Shown here: one piece after another, positions 59,797 through 64,000 of the stretch
How positions within the stretch are numbered: the first letter of the stretch is position 1
How the letters are laid out: each line of letters starts with the position of its first letter
Source of the DNA: Alkalimonas delamerensis
GTDB taxonomy: Bacteria; Pseudomonadota; Gammaproteobacteria; Enterobacterales; Alteromonadaceae
NCBI RefSeq assembly: GCF_030717955.1
Contig: NZ_JAUZVY010000007.1
Location: 124,001 to 188,000, forward strand
DNA length: 64,000 nucleotides
Direction of reading: 5' to 3'
The notes under the pieces: generated by a model
What the model saw: only the letters and a program-made list of their open reading frames with translations
Told to the model about the DNA's origin: nothing
The model's database searches: none
Translations under genes and position numbers: made by a program

Positions 59797-62109
59797 TTAC
59801 ATAAAGGTTTTGCGAAGCTCCAGCCCTACCATCCGTGGAGGTCCGGCAATAAAGCTAGGGTAACCGAAAGCGGCGCCGGTATTGCCAGCATCGACCAGGT
59901 ACTCTTTATTGAACATATTGTTGGCAAACAAGGTAATCGCCCAGTTGTGCTGGCTGTTCTCCAGCCCTAGCCGGAGGCTGGTTTGCTGCACTGCGGCCTG
60001 ACTGATATCAAAACCGGCCACTGGCGCATTGTCCTCTTCGAAGAAAACATCGCTGCGGAAGGTGTAGAGCACAGAGCCGGTCATGCGGTAGTGGCGACTC
60101 AGATCACGGCCGTATAGCACACCGGTACCAACCGTGTACTCAGGCTGCAAACGGAAGCGATTGCCAGCCAGGTCGCCATTGCTGCTGTTTTCATCTATTT
60201 TGGCATCAATCCAGGCCAGGTTGGCAAACCATTCCAAATCCGGTGTAATGGTCGCTTTAAGCTCGGCTTCCACCCCAATGTTGTTGGCATCGCCGGCGTT
60301 GTCGACAAAAAAGTTTCCGGCATCATCCTGCAGCGTCACCTGGAAATTGGTGTAGTCCTGGTAAAAGAAAGAGACCGCGTAACGCAAGCGATTGGCATTC
60401 AGGCTGCCTTTCAAGCCGGCTTCATAGTTCCAGACGGTTTCCGCCGGAATGATATCAACCCGCGGTACCACACCTTCTGCACTTTGTGTTGACCCTACAT
60501 CCACCACTTCCGAGCGACGACCTTTGGACACGGTAGCATAAAAATTGAGATTGTCGTTTAAACGGTACAAGGCATTGAAGCGTGGCAACCAGCTGGAAAA
60601 GCGGCCGTCGGCACTGAAAATGACATCATTGGTCGATGCCACTGGCAACAAGGGCACGCCAGCCAGCACGGAATTGCCAAAGTTTGAGGCATAGCGGCTG
60701 GTTTTGTCTTCACGCACATAACGCAAACCCGCCGTCAGTTCCAACCGCTTGGTGACGGCATAACTCAGATCAAAGAAAGCCGAGTACGCCGTATGCTCAC
60801 CAAAGTTCTGGAAATAACCCTGGTAGGGCAAGACGTCAAAGGCACCTTGGGTCAGCAAAGGAGTCAGCACAGTGACAGAGCCATCGGCATTGATGCAGGG
60901 TACTCCAGACGGAAGCATGCCCATGCAATTTAAGAAAATGGATTCTTCCGTACTAAAAGGAACGCGCTGATGGCCTTCTTCATCAAAATAACTGACGCCT
61001 ACAAAACCATTCAGTTTTTGCCCGCTGTATGCCAAGCGCAGCTCCTGACTGAACTGTTTGCCGGTAGCATCCTCCGCAAACTCCAAAAACCACGCCTGAG
61101 TGCCGTCAGCATCGAACACTTCCAGTGAATCAAAACGACGCTGAGCGCTGATGCTGGTTAATTGCCAATGCTCATTGAGATCCCAGTTCAGGGTCAGGTT
61201 CAGATCTTTGACCGTGCGGTCAATGCCCAAATCGGCTTTGCCCAACACCTCGGCAGCAACCGGACTGCCGCTGGCTTCCACAAAGCTAAAGGGACTGGTG
61301 TCGCCACCGGTTGGTGCAAAGCGGCGGCTTTTAAACGAGGTGCCGGTATCCGAGTTTCTCTCGTAGTTGTACACCAGATCGATGGTAAGATCTTCACTGG
61401 GGGTAAACCGCAGCGAAGGACGGATACCAAAACGCTCAATGCCGTTCAAATCAGGTTGGTTGACGGCAATGTTTTCAATGTACCCCGCCCGTTCACGGTA
61501 GGTGAAGGCCAGACGACCCTGGACTGTCGGTTGCCCACCGGTGATATACCCCTGAACGCTTCGGGCAGAAAAGTTACCTAAACCGGCCGTGATACCCGCC
61601 TCAAAGTCTTCCTGTGGCTTGCGGGTGGTGACACTCAAAGCGCCAACCGAGGCGGCTGTACCAAACAAGGTAGCCTGTGGGCCTTTCACCACTTCAACCC
61701 GTTCAATGTCGAACAGCTCAAAGTAAGAACCGCGCGATCGCGAAATATCGGTGCCATTGTAATACACCGAAACGCGTGGAGCCGCCTGGGACGAACCGCT
61801 GTCCGAGGTAATGCCACGAATGACAAAACCCGGATTATTTGGGCTTTGCTCTTGAATAATAAGCCCAGGGGTGATTTCAGACAGCACATCCAAATCCACA
61901 ATACCCAATTGCTCCAGCATTTCGCCGTTGAAGGCGCTAACCGTAACCGGCACATCCTGAATGGCCTGAACCCGTTTTTGTGTGGTCACCGTGATGCGCT
62001 CAACGTCATCCAGCTCTGCATAGGCTGCCATGGAAACACCGGTAAGGCAGGCAGCAACAACTGAACTCACTAAAGAGCGTGGAAAATGTACGGTTGTGAA
62101 TAAAGCCAT
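59797..62109 (-). CDS. TonB-dependent receptor of the siderophore/polymer-uptake type
   Basis: This 770-residue outer-membrane receptor has a signal peptide ending near MAAYA. The plug has ITVTTQKRVQAIQDVPVTV (TonB-box-like start and plug), FVIRGITSDSG, VSVYYNGTDISR and ERVEVVKGPQATLFGTAASVG. The 22-strand barrel ends in LELRKTFM, where the usual terminal Phe is one place early. GGGTG lies eight bases before the ATG at 62109; an ATG at 62127 lacks such a site. The family imports siderophores, catechol or polymer breakdown products. The alpha/beta-hydrolase gene lies just downstream. Confidence 0.93.
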   Translation of the reverse strand: MALFTTVHFPRSLVSSVVAACLTGVSMAAYAELDDVERITVTTQKRVQAIQDVPVTVSAFNGEMLEQLGIVDLDVLSEITPGLIIQEQSPNNPGFVIRGITSDSGSSQAAPRVSVYYNGTDISRSRGSYFELFDIERVEVVKGPQATLFGTAASVGALSVTTRKPQEDFEAGITAGLGNFSARSVQGYITGGQPTVQGRLAFTYRERAGYIENIAVNQPDLNGIERFGIRPSLRFTPSEDLTIDLVYNYERNSDTGTSFKSRRFAPTGGDTSPFSFVEASGSPVAAEVLGKADLGIDRTVKDLNLTLNWDLNEHWQLTSISAQRRFDSLEVFDADGTQAWFLEFAEDATGKQFSQELRLAYSGQKLNGFVGVSYFDEEGHQRVPFSTEESIFLNCMGMLPSGVPCINADGSVTVLTPLLTQGAFDVLPYQGYFQNFGEHTAYSAFFDLSYAVTKRLELTAGLRYVREDKTSRYASNFGNSVLAGVPLLPVASTNDVIFSADGRFSSWLPRFNALYRLNDNLNFYATVSKGRRSEVVDVGSTQSAEGVVPRVDIIPAETVWNYEAGLKGSLNANRLRYAVSFFYQDYTNFQVTLQDDAGNFFVDNAGDANNIGVEAELKATITPDLEWFANLAWIDAKIDENSSNGDLAGNRFRLQPEYTVGTGVLYGRDLSRHYRMTGSVLYTFRSDVFFEEDNAPVAGFDISQAAVQQTSLRLGLENSQHNWAITLFANNMFNKEYLVDAGNTGAAFGYPSFIAGPPRMVGLELRKTFM

Positions 62110-62287
62110 AAAATACACCCAAGTCATCCGAGAAAGCAGCTAGAGTAGTTGCTCTAAATGACAATTGGGTGATGATTTGTTGATGAAATGATGAAAATTT
62201 TAAGGCAAAACCCTTGCAAAAAAGCCCATCCGGCTGCGAAGCGCGGCCGCTCAGTTCAGACAGGCTGCGCTTGCTTTCATCGAGCAA

Positions 62288-62725
62288 TCAATGCGCCAGG
62301 CTATGCAGCACCTCAGTACCATGCAACAAATTATCATGCAGTGGGCAACGGGCGCAGACTTCATCCAGAAACTGCTGCTTTTCTGCATCCGTTAAATCGG
62401 CATCAATGCTGGCGCTGATGCGGATTTGCGCAAAACCTACCCGGTCATCGCTCGGCTTGCCCATCAGGCCGGCCGGGTTGTAATCGCCTTCTACCGTAAT
62501 TTGCATGCTGCGCAGGGTAATTTTTTGCTGAAAAGCCGCAATCCGGCCAATGGTGCCAATGCAACCACCCACCGCAAACAGCATCATTTGCAATGGCGTA
62601 GGCCCGGTGCCAGTGCCTTTGGCCGCCACCGGTTGGTCAATCATCACTTTGTGGCCATCAATGTCTGCGGCGATTGCAAAGCCATCGGCCATAGTGGCTT
62701 GTACGGTTACGGTTTTATTGCTCAT
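62288..62725 (-). CDS. OsmC-family protein
   Basis: This 145-residue protein has the OsmC fold: the strand DGFAIAADIDGH, the helix with the reactive Cys in MMLFAVGGCIGTIGRIAAF, and the second Cys in CARCPLHDNLL. Such proteins reduce organic hydroperoxides through the two cysteines. AAGGATAAC precedes the ATG. It stands alone. Confidence 0.9.
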   Translation of the reverse strand: MSNKTVTVQATMADGFAIAADIDGHKVMIDQPVAAKGTGTGPTPLQMMLFAVGGCIGTIGRIAAFQQKITLRSMQITVEGDYNPAGLMGKPSDDRVGFAQIRISASIDADLTDAEKQQFLDEVCARCPLHDNLLHGTEVLHSLAH

Positions 62726-62959
62726 AAAGTTATCCTTAGCCTTGATTACAAAAGCCCTAGCATAACGGTTGTGGCGAAGGCGTGTATGCGGCAGATCAAA
62801 TTCAAACTCATTAAATTAATTTATTCTAATTTAAATCGCGGGGCAGCGCTGCTGTAGCAAAACAGAGACAAGCTTTTGACTAAAAGTCGTGTTCAGATCA
62901 AAGCAAGCCAGGTTCGTTTTGCTAATCTAATAGTCTGGGTTTCACATAGGAAGAGTAGC

Positions 62960-63376
62960 ATGCCTACCACCAAGTTTACCCTCTGGCGTGAGCAGCGCGT
63001 GCTATTGGCGCGTGTCAAAGGCAGTTGGAACCGTCTCACTGCCGAGGATTTCAGTACCCAGTTTAAAGCCGAGGCGGCTCCCTTGTGCAACCAGCCTTGG
63101 GCGCACATCGTCTACCTGGACGACTGGCAACTGGGTGTGCCGGAAATGGAGCCCGTGATTCAGGATCTGGTGGGCTGGTGCATCCAACACCAACTGCGTT
63201 ACGTTGCACAGGTCTACTGCCCTAGCATGATCAAAAAATACCAGCTCGACAAAATGATTCGCGACAGCAGTTCGGGCTTTGAAAAGCGGGTTTACCCGTC
63301 CGAGCAAGAAGCCTTTGCCTGGCTGGCATCGGTGGGCTTTGGCACCGACACTGCCAGCTTGCAGCAAGCCGGTTAG
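62960..63376 (+). CDS. Small cytoplasmic protein of unknown function
   Basis: No family is recognised. The 138-residue product has no signal or membrane segment. A beta-alpha pattern (FTLWREQRVLLARVKGSWN, HIVYLDDWQLGVPEMEPVIQDL) resembles the STAS/SpoIIAA-like fold but no signature residue is clear. AGGAAGAG lies before the ATG at 62960. The gene is separated by 111 bases from gloA, on the same strand. Confidence 0.7.
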   Translation: MPTTKFTLWREQRVLLARVKGSWNRLTAEDFSTQFKAEAAPLCNQPWAHIVYLDDWQLGVPEMEPVIQDLVGWCIQHQLRYVAQVYCPSMIKKYQLDKMIRDSSSGFEKRVYPSEQEAFAWLASVGFGTDTASLQQAG

Positions 63377-63487
63377 CATGCAGCAAAACATCCAGCCAAG
63401 ATAGGAACAGCGCGGCGTACAAGGTGGGCGAAATCTGCTAAGCTGGCAGCCTGATTGTTTATTCTTGCTACTTAGAAGGAACCAGCC

Positions 63488-64000
63488 ATGAGCCGTCATT
63501 ATGAAAGCGCCCCCGGCCTGTGCGAGCAGCGCGATCCGGCCACCAACGACTTTGTCTTTAACCAAACCATGCTGCGCATTAAAGATCCGGCCGTAAGCCT
63601 GGATTTTTACACCCGGGTGCTCGGCATGACATTGGTACGCAAGCTGGATTTCCCCGAAATGACCTTTTCGCTGTTCTTCCTGGCGGCGCTCAGCGAGCAA
63701 GAAGCACAGCAGTGGTCCAAGGATACCGATGAGCGCACCATCCAAACCTTCAGCCGCCCGGCCATGCTGGAGCTCACCTGGAACTGGGGCAGCGAAAACG
63801 ACGACAACTGCCAGTACCACAACGGCAACGACGAGCCCAAAGGATTCGGCCACATCGGCTTCGCCGTCCCCGACCTAACCGCCGCCTGCCAGCGTTTTGA
63901 AGCGCTGGGCGTGTCTTTTGTGAAAAAACCAGCCGATGGCAAAATGAAAGACATCGCCTTTATCCGCGACCCGGATGGTTACTGGATTGAGATTTTTGAG
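63488..64000 (+). CDS. gloA: Lactoylglutathione lyase (glyoxalase I), 3'-truncated by the window edge
   Basis: The ATG at 63488 follows AGAAGGAACCAGCC. The visible 171 residues read MSRHYESAPGLCEQRDP at the start, then NQTMLRIKDPAVSLDFYTRVLGM, FSLFFLAALS, AMLELTWNWGSE, GFGHIGFAVPDL and FIRDPDGYWIEIFE. Metal-ligand residues Gln, Glu, His and Glu are in these blocks. This is the zinc-type long form of glyoxalase I, which isomerises the methylglyoxal-glutathione adduct. The stop codon lies beyond base 64000; only a few residues are missing by family length. Confidence 0.95.
   Translation, partial: MSRHYESAPGLCEQRDPATNDFVFNQTMLRIKDPAVSLDFYTRVLGMTLVRKLDFPEMTFSLFFLAALSEQEAQQWSKDTDERTIQTFSRPAMLELTWNWGSENDDNCQYHNGNDEPKGFGHIGFAVPDLTAACQRFEALGVSFVKKPADGKMKDIAFIRDPDGYWIEIFE

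Noticed and set aside
59145..59804. 219-residue reading frame on the plus strand
   Set aside because: Opposite the alpha/beta-hydrolase gene and without any domain.

Overview
The window is a gammaproteobacterial chromosome segment. The genes best match the Alteromonadales/Chromatiaceae-like group (Rheinheimera or Alkalimonas type): a type II secretion operon, an yrfG-nudE-cysQ block, ATP-type pckA, two TonB-dependent receptors, glutathione-dependent formaldehyde oxidation and a complete Mrp antiporter operon with a fused A/B subunit, which suits an alkaline or saline habitat. The genus is an inference from gene content; no marker gene is present to prove it.

Layout. 1-6151: gspF (cut by the window edge) to gspN, the inner-membrane platform and pseudopilus of the type II secretion system. 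6252-8454: a class V aminotransferase and a Fic protein. 8488-14245: a TonB receptor, a lipoprotein GDPD phosphodiesterase, cysE and a small beta-barrel candidate. 14467-15630: parDE and dps. 15675-19887: a metallo-beta-lactamase-fold lipoprotein, fghA-frmA and a divergent LysR regulator. 19884-27908: an M28 peptidase, yrfG, nudE, cysQ, pckA and dcp. 28058-36139: a CHASE-type sensor kinase, then mrpABCDEFG.

36227-46585: tRNA-Arg(CCG), followed by a 10.28-kb integrated element bounded by a perfect 48-bp repeat of the tRNA 3' end. One end carries a tyrosine integrase, an AlpA-like regulator and a P2 gpA-like HUH replication protein, with no capsid genes. The other end carries a tightly overlapped, A+T-rich three-gene cassette: an SMC/RecF-like ATPase, a soluble GHKL histidine kinase, and a receiver domain fused to an aminoglycoside-phosphotransferase-like kinase domain. 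This cassette is the best candidate for an undescribed system, probably anti-phage. TGTAGCA pairs at both ends are candidate integrase arm sites.

46586-48543: a tract with further partial copies of the tRNA-Arg 3' end. A hipBA toxin-antitoxin pair sits between two of them and is preceded by three 18-bp operators at exact 27-bp spacing.

48752-64000: a secreted PHB-depolymerase-family esterase (a plausible type II cargo), a TPR-GGDEF diguanylate cyclase, an M24 peptidase with a decayed copy of its own 3' end on the other side of the cyclase gene, a PfpI-like protein, a prohibitin-family protein with an overlooked 38-residue membrane partner, a Tat-exported PhoD, an alpha/beta hydrolase, a second TonB receptor, an OsmC protein, an unknown protein and the start of gloA, which runs off the right edge.
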